A program made the position numbers and the translations under genes. DNA of 64,000 bases from CAVVMA01 sp963830715 (lineage in GTDB: Bacteria > Desulfobacterota > Binatia > Binatales > Binataceae), in contig CAWHNS010000022.1 of NCBI GenBank assembly GCA_963830715.1, positions 62,001-126,000 of the forward strand. The letters run 5' to 3'. Below are positions 1 through 12,397 of this stretch, in pieces; position 1 is the stretch's first letter; each line of letters starts with the position of its first letter. Below the pieces are notes generated by a model that was not told the origin of the DNA, searched no databases, and worked only from the letters and a program-made list of their open reading frames with translations.

Positions 1-578
1 GCGCAAGAGAGACGCTGGATCGGGCCGGGTTCTCCGACACTGCGATTTTCGCCAGCGGCAACCTCGACGAGTACAAGATCGCCGATCTGATGAAGGCGGG
101 CGCGCCGATCGATGCGTTCGGAGTGGGCACCTCGATGGTGGTGAGTGCGGACGCGCCCTCGGCCGACTTCATCTTCAAGCTGGTCGAATACCGCGATCGG
201 CCGCGGCTCAAGACCTCGGCAGGTAAGCTCTCGATGCCCGGCCGCAAGCAGGTCTTCCGCGCCTCGAATCAATCCGGCGGGTTCTACGCCGATCTGATTG
301 GATTGTCGGACGAAACCGCGGCGACCGTGGGACGTGAATTTCGGGCCGCGCCGGCGGCAATTGCCGAGCTGCTCGCGCTTCAATTCGAGGCCGGCAAGCG
401 CATCCTGCCGCGCCCGGCACTTAACGATTCGCGCGCTCGGTTCCTGCAATCGCTGGCCAGACTCGATCCGCGCTACAAATCGATTCGCAGGCCCGAGCTC
501 TATCCGGTCGCGGTCAGCGCCGCGCTCAACGCGACCACGATCGGCGAAAAGCTCCGTGCGGAGCATCGCCAAGAATAA
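1..578 (+). CDS. pncB: nicotinate phosphoribosyltransferase, C-terminal part (5' end outside window)
   Basis: This enzyme joins nicotinate to phosphoribosyl pyrophosphate in NAD salvage. Only the last ~190 codons are present; the frame is open from base 3. The stretch reading F-A-S-G-N-L-D-E-Y followed by G-A-P-I-D-A-F-G-V-G-T is the family's phosphate-binding C-terminal barrel region. It is followed by K-L-V-E-Y and P-G-R-K-Q-V-F-R, which are also typical. The gene ends at a TAA at 576-578. The start lies upstream of the window. No other function fits the motif set. Confidence 0.9.
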   Translation, partial: ARETLDRAGFSDTAIFASGNLDEYKIADLMKAGAPIDAFGVGTSMVVSADAPSADFIFKLVEYRDRPRLKTSAGKLSMPGRKQVFRASNQSGGFYADLIGLSDETAATVGREFRAAPAAIAELLALQFEAGKRILPRPALNDSRARFLQSLARLDPRYKSIRRPELYPVAVSAALNATTIGEKLRAEHRQE

Positions 579-779
579 GCTGAGCTGAGTTACTCGAGGC
601 ATTGATTGGCTTGACTCGCCTTACGACATTTACGATAGGTAGCAATAGTCTCCTCTCGGAAGGGTCTCCGGCGCCGGGCGAGGAGTCCCAATCAGGATCG
701 GCTCGCAGGATCGGCAGGACGCGCTACCTTGCGGCGACCAAAGCCCGGGACGCGCTTCGCGTCCGGCGCTGACAGGCGG

Positions 780-2231
780 ATGAGCGACAGGTTTAGCGAA
801 ATATTTCGACGATCGCCGGGCGGCGGCGCCGCTGTTGCGGGCTCCGGTGGCGGCGGCCTTGAATGCGCATTGCGTCTTACTCGGCTGGCCGCTGTCAGCC
901 TCCTGCTGATCTTACTGACCGGTTCCTTACAAGCGGCCACTTGCCCGTCGAGCGGGGCCTTCTGGGCGGCCCATCCAGCCAAGTGGCCGGCAACTTCGCT
1001 CACGCTCGGAAGCCACAGCTATACTCGAGCGCGTTTGTTGGTGCTTCTCGCGCTGCCGTCGAACCGCGACGCGAGCCTGGAGCTGGCCGATCAGCTGATC
1101 GCCGCCAAGCTCAATCGCGCGAAAGGATCGATTCCGAGCTCGATCGCTTCCACGATCCAGGACGCGGATTCGATGCTCGCCGCGCAAAGCGGCAGACTGC
1201 CGTACAAAATCAGCCCGTCGTCATCGATTGGCCAGTCGATGGAGAGTGACGGGCTATTGCTGCAGCAATACAACGATGGACTGCTGACGCCGGGATGCGC
1301 CGCGAGGACTACGCCGACACCCACCCGGACTCGCACGCCGACACCCAGACCGACTCGGACCCCGACTCCCACCCGAACCCCTACGCCGACTCGCACGCGG
1401 ACCCCTACGCCGACGCCGACTCCAACCCCTACGCCCACACCGTCACCGACGCCCTCTCCGTCCCCGACGCCTTCTCCGTCGCCAACGTCCACGCCGTCGC
1501 CAACGTCCACGCCGTCGCCAACACCCACGCCCACGCCCACGCCAACGCCCACGCCGACGCCAACCGCGACTCCAACGCCAGCCCCGCCCCCGGAACCCGT
1601 CAGCTCATCTCAGTCGGATACCGGCTCGGACCCGCAGCCTTTCCTCACGGTCACGCTGCCGAACGGGGTGATGCCGGGAGAGGTCTTGTTGGCTGAAGTT
1701 GCAATCCAGGGCGCGGGCGCTGCGTCAGGCATCATAACGGTGCCCAACGGATGGACACGAGCGACGCCCGATGTTGTGTGCGGCTCCGACTTTCAGATGT
1801 CGCTTGCGTATCGAGTCAGCCAGGCCGCTGACACCGCCGCGACCCAGTTCACATGGAATTTCAGCGGCCAGTTCCTCGGCGCGGGAGGCGTGGTCTCCTT
1901 CGCGAAAGGGAATATCACAACCCCGATCGAGGCGACGTCATCCTTGTGCCTGGCGGGCAGCCTGAGCCCTACGGCGCCCTCTCTCGCCACGAGCGCCGAC
2001 AACAGCCTGAACGTGCTGGTGTTCGGAATTTCGGGGAATAATTTCCTCTCGAAGCCGGCGGGATATTCGCAGATATTCGAGCACGTTATCGGCGGAAGCG
2101 GTCCCGTAATCGCCAACGACGTGAACCCGATCGCGAAGTCCGGCACGACAACCGGTGATCAGACTGCGCCTGCCGATCTTCCCGGTGACAGCATCGGCTA
2201 TCAGTTGGTTTTGCCTTCCGCCGTTCCATAG
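780..2231 (+). CDS. secreted protein: Cys/Trp N-terminal domain, Pro/Thr linker, beta-type C-terminal domain
   Basis: An exported protein of about 483 residues with no recognised enzymatic role. I start it at the ATG at 780, which has an AGGCGG-like ribosome site; a longer reading from 729 is possible. A hydrophobic signal (L-A-A-V-S-L-L-L-I-L-L-T-G) ends in S-L-Q-A-A. The N-terminal domain has the pattern C-P-x-S-x-A-F-W-x-x-H-P-x-x-W-P, then L-I-A-A-K-L-N. I have seen this domain type in other secreted bacterial proteins, where it reads G-Y-W-K-N-H-P. A ~95-residue linker of T-P and S-P repeats follows. The last ~200 residues are rich in G, S, T and V and look like a beta-sandwich, possibly adhesive or surface-binding. 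Function unknown. Confidence 0.7.
   Translation: MSDRFSEIFRRSPGGGAAVAGSGGGGLECALRLTRLAAVSLLLILLTGSLQAATCPSSGAFWAAHPAKWPATSLTLGSHSYTRARLLVLLALPSNRDASLELADQLIAAKLNRAKGSIPSSIASTIQDADSMLAAQSGRLPYKISPSSSIGQSMESDGLLLQQYNDGLLTPGCAARTTPTPTRTRTPTPRPTRTPTPTRTPTPTRTRTPTPTPTPTPTPTPSPTPSPSPTPSPSPTSTPSPTSTPSPTPTPTPTPTPTPTPTATPTPAPPPEPVSSSQSDTGSDPQPFLTVTLPNGVMPGEVLLAEVAIQGAGAASGIITVPNGWTRATPDVVCGSDFQMSLAYRVSQAADTAATQFTWNFSGQFLGAGGVVSFAKGNITTPIEATSSLCLAGSLSPTAPSLATSADNSLNVLVFGISGNNFLSKPAGYSQIFEHVIGGSGPVIANDVNPIAKSGTTTGDQTAPADLPGDSIGYQLVLPSAVP
1306..1596 (+). repeat. low-complexity Thr/Pro-coding tandem repeat
   Basis: Degenerate tandem copies of a six-base unit of the form ccgacn/acccnn encode a run of T-P, R-T-P and S-P. 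It serves as the extended linker of the secreted protein. Such runs change length easily by slippage. The antisense reading gives a meaningless Gly/Val-rich frame. Confidence 0.8.
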
Positions 2232-2265
2232 CAGGGCGTTTCGGCGGGAGCGCGATACCGACCGG

Positions 2266-3339
2266 TCATTTGCTCGCGGCGCCGACGGGCTCGGTTCGAA
2301 TCGGTTCGAGCGCCCGTGCGGCGCCGATCAGGCATTGCTCGGTGGTGGCCCAATCGATACAGGGATCGGTCACCGAAACCCCGTATTCGAGCTTCGCCCG
2401 ACCGCCCGGACGTTGATTGCCGGCGCCGATGTTGCTCTCGACCATCACGCCCAGGATGGCGCGGCTGCCCGATTTGATTTGCCCCACCAGCGTCGCGAGC
2501 ACCGCCGGCTGCCGGGTGTAATCCTTGTTGGTTTGCGCGTGTGAGCAATCCACGATCACGCGCGGTTCCAGCCCCGCCTTGGTCAGCATGGCGGCGCATC
2601 CCTCGATGCTCTGCTGATCGTAATTGGGCGCCTTGCCGCCGCGCAGCACGACGTGAGTATCGGGATTGCCCGAGGTCCGCACGATCGCGGTGATGCCGTC
2701 CTGGTTTATGCCGAGAAAAGAATGCGGATGGCGCGCCGATTCGATCGCGTTTATCGCGGTCTGGAGGTTTCCGTCGGTGGTGTTCTTGAACCCGACCGGC
2801 ATCGAGAGCCCGCTCGCCATCTCGCGATGGGTTTGCGACTCGGTGGTGCGCGCGCCGATCGCGGTCCAGGAGATCAGATCCGCGATATACTGCGGCGTGA
2901 TCGGATCGAGCAGTTCGGTCCCCGCCGGCAGGCCAAGCCCGTTGATGTCCAGCAGGAGCTTGCGTGCGATCCGCAGGCCGTCCTGCACGTTGCAACTTTC
3001 GTCCATGTACGGGTCGTTGATGAGCCCCTTCCATCCGATGGTCGTGCGGGGCTTCTCGAAGTAAACGCGCATCACGATGAACAGCCGGTCGGACAGCCGC
3101 TGGCTGAGACTCACCAGCCGATGCGCATAGTCGAGAGCGGACGCCGGATCGTGAATCGAGCAGGGACCGACGATACACAAGAGGCGGGGGTCGCGTCCGC
3201 TGATGATCCGGCGGACGGCGTCGCGCGCGTCGATTACGGTCTGCGCGATCGCCTCGCTGACCGGCAATTGCTGTTTAAGCAGCCGCGGCGCGATCAGCGG
3301 TTCGGTCGTGACTACGTGCAGGTCCTGAATTTTGCGCAT
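2266..3339 (-). CDS. aroG: 3-deoxy-7-phosphoheptulonate synthase, class I (AroF/G/H type)
   Basis: First step of the shikimate pathway: condenses phosphoenolpyruvate and erythrose 4-phosphate to DAHP in the cytosol. The 357 residues match the usual AroG-type length (~350). Visible signatures are I-V-G-P-C-S-I-H-D near residue 55, M-R-V-Y-F-E-K-P-R-T-T near 90, G-W-K-G-L-I-N-D-P, G-A-R-T-T-E-S-Q near 165, and V-D-C-S-H-A near 265. These include the family's metal and PEP ligands. ATG start. It stands alone on its strand, convergent with the secreted protein. Which of AroF, G or H it resembles in feedback control cannot be told here. Confidence 0.95.
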   Translation of the reverse strand: MRKIQDLHVVTTEPLIAPRLLKQQLPVSEAIAQTVIDARDAVRRIISGRDPRLLCIVGPCSIHDPASALDYAHRLVSLSQRLSDRLFIVMRVYFEKPRTTIGWKGLINDPYMDESCNVQDGLRIARKLLLDINGLGLPAGTELLDPITPQYIADLISWTAIGARTTESQTHREMASGLSMPVGFKNTTDGNLQTAINAIESARHPHSFLGINQDGITAIVRTSGNPDTHVVLRGGKAPNYDQQSIEGCAAMLTKAGLEPRVIVDCSHAQTNKDYTRQPAVLATLVGQIKSGSRAILGVMVESNIGAGNQRPGGRAKLEYGVSVTDPCIDWATTEQCLIGAARALEPIRTEPVGAASK

Positions 3340-3566
3340 CGGCGTAAGGCCTAATCTTTAGCCGAAATGCCCCTCGTGACGGAAGCTCGCTAATCGGCCG
3401 AATTGGCATCCGGTTGCGAGCGCGACGCAGGGAATTCACGCGAACGCGCGGTGGTTTCGGAAAAATCGGCGCGGGGCTAGCTTTGCCCGGCGGGAGATGA
3501 CATGATGTGGGTCGGGCGGAGTTCCTGCCCTCGAGCGGAATTTTCGCAAATCGATCCGAGTTTGGA
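3340..3566. other. gap between aroG and the rRNA promoter
   Basis: No convincing gene on either strand. It holds the upstream region of aroG (reading left) and of the rRNA operon (reading right). I see no clear hairpin or promoter for aroG. Confidence 0.5.
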
Positions 3567-3595
3567 TTGACATCGCTCGTCGAGAGCGATAGCTT
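3567..3595 (+). promoter_or_regulatory. predicted sigma-70 type promoter of the rRNA operon
   Basis: A perfect -35 box TTGACA (3567-3572), a 17-base spacer and a -10 box TAGCTT (3590-3595) sit about 175 bases before the 16S 5' end. The spacing is ideal and the position is right for an rRNA leader. The spacer itself contains a short palindrome (tcgctcgtcgagagcga). Prediction from sequence only. Confidence 0.7.
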
Positions 3596-3618
3596 TGACG
3601 TTTGCCCCTAGCGGGCAC

Positions 3619-3642
3619 GGGTCTTTGAAAACTGAATAGTAG
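3619..3642 (+). promoter_or_regulatory. boxA-like antitermination element in the rRNA leader
   Basis: The 5' leader contains GGTCTTTGAAAACTGAATAG at 3620-3639. It resembles bacterial rrn boxA sequences that load Nus factors for antitermination. Nearly the same block recurs before the 23S gene (5956-5978) and in part at 5521-5531, the arrangement expected of boxA. Confidence 0.6.
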
Positions 3643-3769
3643 TGCATGCCTAATCGGGCGGCGGGGGTCTGGAATGGATCAACGACCTGTCCGATTCCTT
3701 TGTTAATTGCGGTCAGCCCAACCCGATCCAGCGTTTAGCCGCGCGGGAACCGGGTTGAGATACTGAGCT

Positions 3770-5340
<1,571 letters not shown>

Positions 5341-5520
5341 CGAGTAGCGCGTTGCGCTTCTTCGGAAGCGCAACCACTTTCGTAGGTCATCCTGCTCGCG
5401 CTGCATCCTTCATCGGATGCGGCGCAGCGGACATCGGACACCGGTCGAAGGCCGTCTCCATCCCCCGCTCGCACTACTATTCGGTCTTGAGAGACCCGAT
5501 CCTCGCTTTCGAGGGGCGCC

Positions 5521-5532
5521 GGTCTTTGAAAT
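5521..5532 (+). promoter_or_regulatory. partial boxA-like copy in the 16S-tRNA spacer
   Basis: GGTCTTTGAAAT repeats the first half of the leader boxA element. It lies between 16S and tRNA-Ile. Only the CTTTGAAA core is kept, so it may be a degenerate copy. Confidence 0.35.
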
Positions 5533-5663
5533 GATTCCGGATCCGGATTCGAGTCTGTGCCGGTACGGTGCGCTCTGTTAAGCGCCCGGCGGAGCAATTG
5601 AGCAGCTAACGCCGCGGTTCCCAGGCTGAGTCGCGAAGCCGGCCAACGCCCGCAAAATCGGGA

Positions 5664-5740
5664 GGGCCTATAGCTCAGTTGGCTAGAGCGCGCCCCTGAT
5701 AAGGGCGAGGTCGGTAGTTCGACTCTACCTAGGCCCACCA
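5664..5740 (+). tRNA. tRNA-Ile (anticodon GAU)
   Basis: A 77-base cloverleaf. The acceptor stem GGGCCTA pairs with TAGGCCC. The anticodon loop CTGATAA gives GAU, the T-arm contains GTTCGACTC, and CCA is encoded. It is the first spacer tRNA of the rRNA operon, the usual partner of tRNA-Ala(UGC). Confidence 0.97.
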
Positions 5741-5786
5741 TTCGAGCCGAGCGCCAGATTCGATCCGTGAAACAGGAAGCGGAACC

Positions 5787-5862
5787 GGGGCGGTAGCTCA
5801 ATTGGGAGAGCATCGGCTTTGCAAGCCGGGGGTTGCCGGTTCAATCCCGGTCCGCTCCACCA
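5787..5862 (+). tRNA. tRNA-Ala (anticodon UGC)
   Basis: A 76-base cloverleaf. GGGGCGG pairs with CCGCTCC (one G-U pair). The anticodon loop TTTGCAA gives UGC, the T-arm contains GTTCAATCC, and CCA is encoded. Second spacer tRNA of the operon. Confidence 0.97.
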
Positions 5863-5955
5863 TCAGCATTCAATTGAACCGTCCGGGAGGCAGTCGCCGC
5901 TCGAACGAGATTTTCGCTTCCGCTCGATCGCCAATGCGCGAGCGGAAGATGATCC

Positions 5956-5978
5956 GGTCTTTGACAACTGAATAGTAG
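5956..5978 (+). promoter_or_regulatory. boxA-like element before the 23S gene
   Basis: GGTCTTTGACAACTGAATAG (5956-5975) differs from the 16S leader copy at one base. A boxA before each large rRNA is the classic bacterial rrn arrangement and supports an antitermination role. Confidence 0.6.
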
Positions 5979-6029
5979 GGTATCTTCAAGTGTGGTCTGT
6001 GCAGCCTTTGATGTGACTCGACCCTAGTG

Positions 6030-9034
<3,005 letters not shown>

Positions 9035-9180
9035 TGTAGTTTCAACTCCTCGGAGTCGAAACTCCTTGCGCAGCCGATCGCTCGGATGCGTTGAGGGTTC
9101 GGTCACATTGAGACTGCCAGGCCCCGCTTGCAGGAGTAAATCCCTACTATCAGTCGTCAGGAAATCGCCTCATCCGAAAA

Positions 9181-9258
9181 ACACCTCTCCCTGACCAGGG
9201 AGAGGTCTCGTTGCGAGCGGCGCGAAGCGCCGGAGCCGATGCGACGGCGGGTGAGGGT
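9181..9258. repeat. palindromic intergenic repeat inside the rRNA operon (copy 1)
   Basis: A perfect 9-base inverted repeat, CCTCTCCCT / AGGGAGAGG (9184-9192 and 9197-9205), is followed by a GC-rich stretch ending in gggtgagggt. A second copy of the same design lies at 21089-21141. It sits in the transcribed 23S-5S spacer. This type of small palindromic element is widespread in GC-rich genomes; its mobility mechanism is not visible here. Confidence 0.75.
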
Positions 9259-9261
9259 AGC

Positions 9262-9381
9262 TTTCCGGTCGCCATGGCGGAGGGGAAACACCCGTTCCCA
9301 TCCCGAACACGGCAGTTAAGCCCTCCAGCGCCGATGGTACTGTGTCCACGTCGATACGGAAGAGTAGGACGCGGCCGGGAA
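9262..9381 (+). rRNA. rrf: 5S ribosomal RNA
   Basis: About 120 bases containing the conserved CCCGTTCCCATCCCGAACAC and GCGCCGATGGTACTG. The ends pair (TTTCC near 9262 with GGGAAA near 9378). Last gene of the rRNA operon, just before its terminator. Confidence 0.93.
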
Positions 9382-9390
9382 ATTAAACCA

Positions 9391-9426
9391 AACGCCGGAG
9401 CGCTCATCGCGCCCCGGCGTTTTTTT
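9391..9426 (+). terminator. rho-independent terminator of the rRNA operon
   Basis: AACGCCGG...CCGGCGTT forms a strong hairpin with an inner GCG/CGC pairing, followed by a run of seven or more T. It begins ten bases after the 5S gene. Confidence 0.85.
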
Positions 9427-9457
9427 GCGACCGTCCCCGCCAGCCGAAATCACCGGA

Positions 9458-9484
9458 TGTCGAAATCGCCGGGGTTTGAGCGTC
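9458..9484 (+). promoter_or_regulatory. predicted ECF42-dependent promoter
   Basis: TGTCGA (9458-9463), a 17-base spacer and CGTC (9481-9484) lie upstream of the DGPF/sigma operon. The reported ECF42 target signature is TGTCGA in the -35 and CGA/TC in the -10 region. The match and spacing suggest that the sigma factor encoded downstream drives its own operon. The ribosome site GGAGA follows at 9526-9530, six bases before the first start codon. Confidence 0.6.
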
Positions 9485-9536
9485 ATTGTAGTAGCGGAGC
9501 AATGATGCCCGCCCACAACCATGATGGAGACTTCAC

Positions 9537-9983
9537 ATGCAGTACATTCTGATGCTCTATTCGGAGGAGGCCGGATGGTCCAGGCTGACGAAGGCCGAGC
9601 AGCAAAAGGCGATGGGGGCCTATAGCGCCTTCACGGAGGCAATCACGAAGGCGGGCGTCCTCAAGGGCGTGAACCGCCTCCAGCCCAGCTCGGCTGCGAC
9701 GACCGTGCGAGTCGCGAATGGCAAGCCGCAGGTGCTCGACGGGCCTTATGCGGACTCGAAGGAGCAACTGGGCGGCTATTACGTCATCGACGTGCCCGAT
9801 CTCGATGCCGCGATCTCTTGGGCGGCCCGATGTCCGGCCGCGAATCACGGCATCGTCGAGGTGCGTCCACTCTGGGCCGCGCCGGGCGTAAGCTGCGCCT
9901 CGGCGCATGCGACGGAGGAACGCGATGAAGTACGTGCTGTTGATCGTCGACGACCCGAAAGTGATGCAGGTATCCGAGTCTGA
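9537..9983 (+). CDS. YCII/DGPF-domain protein 1
   Basis: A small cytosolic protein of the YCII (DGPF) fold. Residues 1-~120 form the domain, with L-D-G-P-Y-A-D-S-K-E and G-G-Y-Y-V-I-D near residues 65-80 and V-E-V-R-P-L-W at its end. Proteins of this type are found beside ECF42 sigma factors; their biochemical role is not settled. The last ~28 residues run into the next gene (59-base overlap) and do not look like the family, whose members usually stop after R-P-x-W. The tail may therefore be the product of a lost stop or a small frameshift. First gene of a three-gene operon. Confidence 0.85.
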   Translation: MQYILMLYSEEAGWSRLTKAEQQKAMGAYSAFTEAITKAGVLKGVNRLQPSSAATTVRVANGKPQVLDGPYADSKEQLGGYYVIDVPDLDAAISWAARCPAANHGIVEVRPLWAAPGVSCASAHATEERDEVRAVDRRRPESDAGIRV

Positions 9984-10266
9984 GATGGGCAAAATCGTCG
10001 CGACCTTTATGCAGATCCGCGACAGCTTGCAGTCCCAGAACAAGCTGGTCCACGGGGTTCGACTGCGCCCGCCGGTCGAAGCGAAGACTGTGCGGCTCGC
10101 CGGCGGCCCGAAGCCTGCGACGGTCGATGGTCCGTTCAGCGGGAGCAAGGAAGCAGTCGGCGGCTACTTCATGATCGACGTGGCCTCGCAGGCCGAAGCG
10201 CTCGAATGGGCGAAGAAATTCCCGCCTTATTTCTCGGTCGAGGTTCGCGCCGTCTGGGAGCAGTAG
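9925..10266 (+). CDS. YCII/DGPF-domain protein 2
   Basis: A second DGPF protein of 113 residues. I use the ATG at 9925 because GGAGG lies just before it; an earlier ATG at 9907 would add six residues. The motif V-D-G-P-F-S-G-S-K-E-A-V-G-G-Y-F gives the family its name, and the protein ends in V-E-V-R-A-V-W-E-Q as expected. It is followed four bases later by the ECF sigma gene, so all three are likely translated from one message. It probably arose by duplication of its neighbour. Confidence 0.9.
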   Translation: MKYVLLIVDDPKVMQVSESEMGKIVATFMQIRDSLQSQNKLVHGVRLRPPVEAKTVRLAGGPKPATVDGPFSGSKEAVGGYFMIDVASQAEALEWAKKFPPYFSVEVRAVWEQ

Positions 10267-10270
10267 CCGC

Positions 10271-11518
10271 ATGATCTCCCGCGAGGGCGGCGCGCAGGCG
10301 CGTAGCACGGCGGATGCGGTCGCGCGTCGCAGTTACGGCAGGCTCGTAGCCTTTCTCGCGGCGCGCACGCGGGATGTGGCTGCCGCCGAAGACGCGCTGT
10401 CGGAGGCGTTCGCTTCGGCGCTGGCGAATTGGCCGCGCAACGGCTGTCCGTCGAACCCGGAAGCGTGGCTGCTGACCGTTGCCCGGCGAAAGATGATCGA
10501 CGCCGCGCGGCGACGAGCGCAGCGCCGGAACGCGGCCGGGCAATTGCAGATTCTTTCCGAAGAGCTGGCTGCCGTGGCCGATGCGGAACTCCCCGATCAG
10601 CGTCTCGCGCTGATGTTCGCCTGCGCGCACCCGGCTCTCGACGCCGGCATTCGGGCGCCGTTGATTCTGCAAGTGGTGCTGGGACTCGACGCGGCAACGA
10701 TCGCCTCGGCGTTCCTCATGTCTCCGGCAGCGATGGGCCAGCGGCTGGTGCGCGCGAAAAACAAGATCCGGCAGGCCCGCATCCCGTTTCGCATCCCGGA
10801 ACGCGAAGAGCTCCGCGACCGGCTCGACACCGTCCTCGATGCGATCTACGCGGCCTTCGCTCGAGGCTGGATCGACCCCGCCGGGACGGACGTCGCCCGC
10901 CGCGATCTCGCGGATGAAGCCATATTCCTCGGCCGGCTCGTGACCGGGATGCTGCCGGCGGAGCCGGAGGCGATGGGTCTGCTCGCCCTCATGCTTCATG
11001 CCGAAGCCCGCCGCCGCGCGCGGCGCAATGTGCACGGCGAGTACGTCCCGCTTGCCGAGCAGGATCCCGCGCTCTGGGACTCGCAGATGATCGATGAGGC
11101 CGAAGTGCTGCTCCTGCGGGCCGGCGCTTTAGGATCGATCGGCCGCTATCAACTCGAAGGAGCGTTGCAGTCGGCGCACGTTTATCGCCGGCGCACAGGT
11201 CAAGCTAACTGGGCGGCGGTGGTGCAGCTATACGACGCGCTGTGGGCGCTCTCCGGCTCGCCGGTGGTCGCTATCAATCGCGCCCTGGCGATCGCGGAAA
11301 TGGACGGCGCCAGCGCCGCTCTCGAGGCATTGCAAGCGGTAGCCGCCGATGGGCGCCTCACTGAATACCAACCCTACTGGGCCGCACGCGCCGAGCTGCT
11401 GGCCAAGACGGGCGCACACGGCGAAGCCCGCCACGCTTACGAAATCGCAATCGGCCTCGAGCGCGACCCCGCGGTCCGCCGCTTCCTGCAGGGCCGTCAG
11501 TCAGCCCTGGCGCCTTGA
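10271..11518 (+). CDS. ECF42-type RNA polymerase sigma factor with C-terminal extension
   Basis: An extracytoplasmic-function sigma factor of 415 residues. Region 2 lies at about residues 20-85 (A-E-D-A-L-S-E-A-F, W-L-L-T-V-A-R). Region 4 lies near 120-175 (A-T-I-A-S-A-F-L-M-S-P-A-A-M-G-Q-R-L-V-R-A-K). The remaining ~240 residues form the long helical, TPR-like extension that marks group ECF42. The family is linked to DGPF proteins instead of an anti-sigma factor, and exactly that context is present. A TGTCGA/CGTC promoter upstream suggests autoregulation. No anti-sigma gene is seen nearby. Confidence 0.93.
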   Translation: MISREGGAQARSTADAVARRSYGRLVAFLAARTRDVAAAEDALSEAFASALANWPRNGCPSNPEAWLLTVARRKMIDAARRRAQRRNAAGQLQILSEELAAVADAELPDQRLALMFACAHPALDAGIRAPLILQVVLGLDAATIASAFLMSPAAMGQRLVRAKNKIRQARIPFRIPEREELRDRLDTVLDAIYAAFARGWIDPAGTDVARRDLADEAIFLGRLVTGMLPAEPEAMGLLALMLHAEARRRARRNVHGEYVPLAEQDPALWDSQMIDEAEVLLLRAGALGSIGRYQLEGALQSAHVYRRRTGQANWAAVVQLYDALWALSGSPVVAINRALAIAEMDGASAALEALQAVAADGRLTEYQPYWAARAELLAKTGAHGEARHAYEIAIGLERDPAVRRFLQGRQSALAP

Positions 11519-12183
11519 TCGTCCCTTTCAGTTAAGTGGCCCGCTCGCGCGGCGGTCCCGTTCACGGAACGGCCTGGCGTATGGCCCAGAACAGCTGCCA
11601 GAATTTTCTCATTGTTGATCCGCCGCTTGACGCTCTCTTCCAGGTCGGCACACCGGTGCTGCCATCTCTGCAGCAGAGTGGAAGTCGCAAGCGTGGCCAG
11701 CCAAAGCAGCCCGATGTATGGGCTCATCGGCCGAATTACGAACGTATCGATCAAGGCGGCGGCAAGCAGTCCCCAGGTCAAGGCGCGCTGCCACTTGGGC
11801 TCCCACGGCATCAGCGCACAGGTCGCCGTCATGATTACCAGAATCGTTATGAACGTCGGAACCTGTTCGCCGAGCATGACGCCGCTGGAAGTTGCCACCC
11901 AGAGGAGAAACAGGCACAACCCCAGCGTGGCCTCCCTCCAGTACGACGCAAATTCGCCCCGATAGGTAAGGGCGGCAACCGTGAGACAGGCGCCCAGTTG
12001 CAGCAGACCATAGGGTTGGGCAACCTGCGCCTTTGAAGGGTTGAGGAGAAAAGACTGGCCGATATTGCCCAACACCGCGAACGTTGCGAGCGCGAAACCC
12101 GACCGAAGCAGACCTACGATCCGATCCGCCTCGAGGATGTCGCTATCCGCGATTTCGCGCGGGGCATGCTTCCATAAGGGCAT
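11497..12183 (-). CDS. membrane protein of unknown function, possibly a cut-off sensor
   Basis: A 228-residue protein with about five or six hydrophobic segments between residues 30 and 165 (for example A-L-A-T-F-A-V-L-G-N-I-G, L-G-L-C-L-F-L-L-W-V-A, F-I-T-I-L-V-I-M-T-A-T-C-A-L). After the last comes a short charged helix, L-Q-R-W-Q-H-R-C-A-D-L-E-E-S-V-K-R-R. A membrane block followed by a coiled-coil-like start is how many membrane sensors with kinase, cyclase or GGDEF output begin. Here it stops soon after, and the tail overlaps the sigma gene's 3' end by 22 bases. I do not recognise a family. It may be a relic that has lost its output domain. Confidence 0.5.
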   Translation of the reverse strand: MPLWKHAPREIADSDILEADRIVGLLRSGFALATFAVLGNIGQSFLLNPSKAQVAQPYGLLQLGACLTVAALTYRGEFASYWREATLGLCLFLLWVATSSGVMLGEQVPTFITILVIMTATCALMPWEPKWQRALTWGLLAAALIDTFVIRPMSPYIGLLWLATLATSTLLQRWQHRCADLEESVKRRINNEKILAAVLGHTPGRSVNGTAARAGHLTERDDQGARAD

Positions 12184-12397
12184 ACCACGAACTCCTGATT
12201 TTTGTGCGACCGCGGTCCGCGAGCGCCAGCTACAGCATCACCCCGTAACATACTGTAGCAGACCTTTCACTAATAGTAGCATCACGGTCGCGGGTTTGAC
12301 AAGCTTTCACAATCGGGAGGAGCTAAACCGCCGCGCGATGAAATCCGTTTGGCCGCTGCCCCGCCCGCAACCATTCGAGTTGGAGCTGGGTGCGGAT
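12184..12397. other. short gap with no clear gene
   Basis: Contains the upstream region of the membrane protein (reading left) and the end of the broken vapC. The stretch near 12230-12310 is relatively AT-rich (gtaacatactgtagcag), but no promoter is convincing. Confidence 0.4.

Noticed and set aside
1091..1552. Gly/Val-rich minus-strand reading frame
   Set aside because: It is the antisense of the Thr/Pro repeat of the secreted protein and has no independent support.
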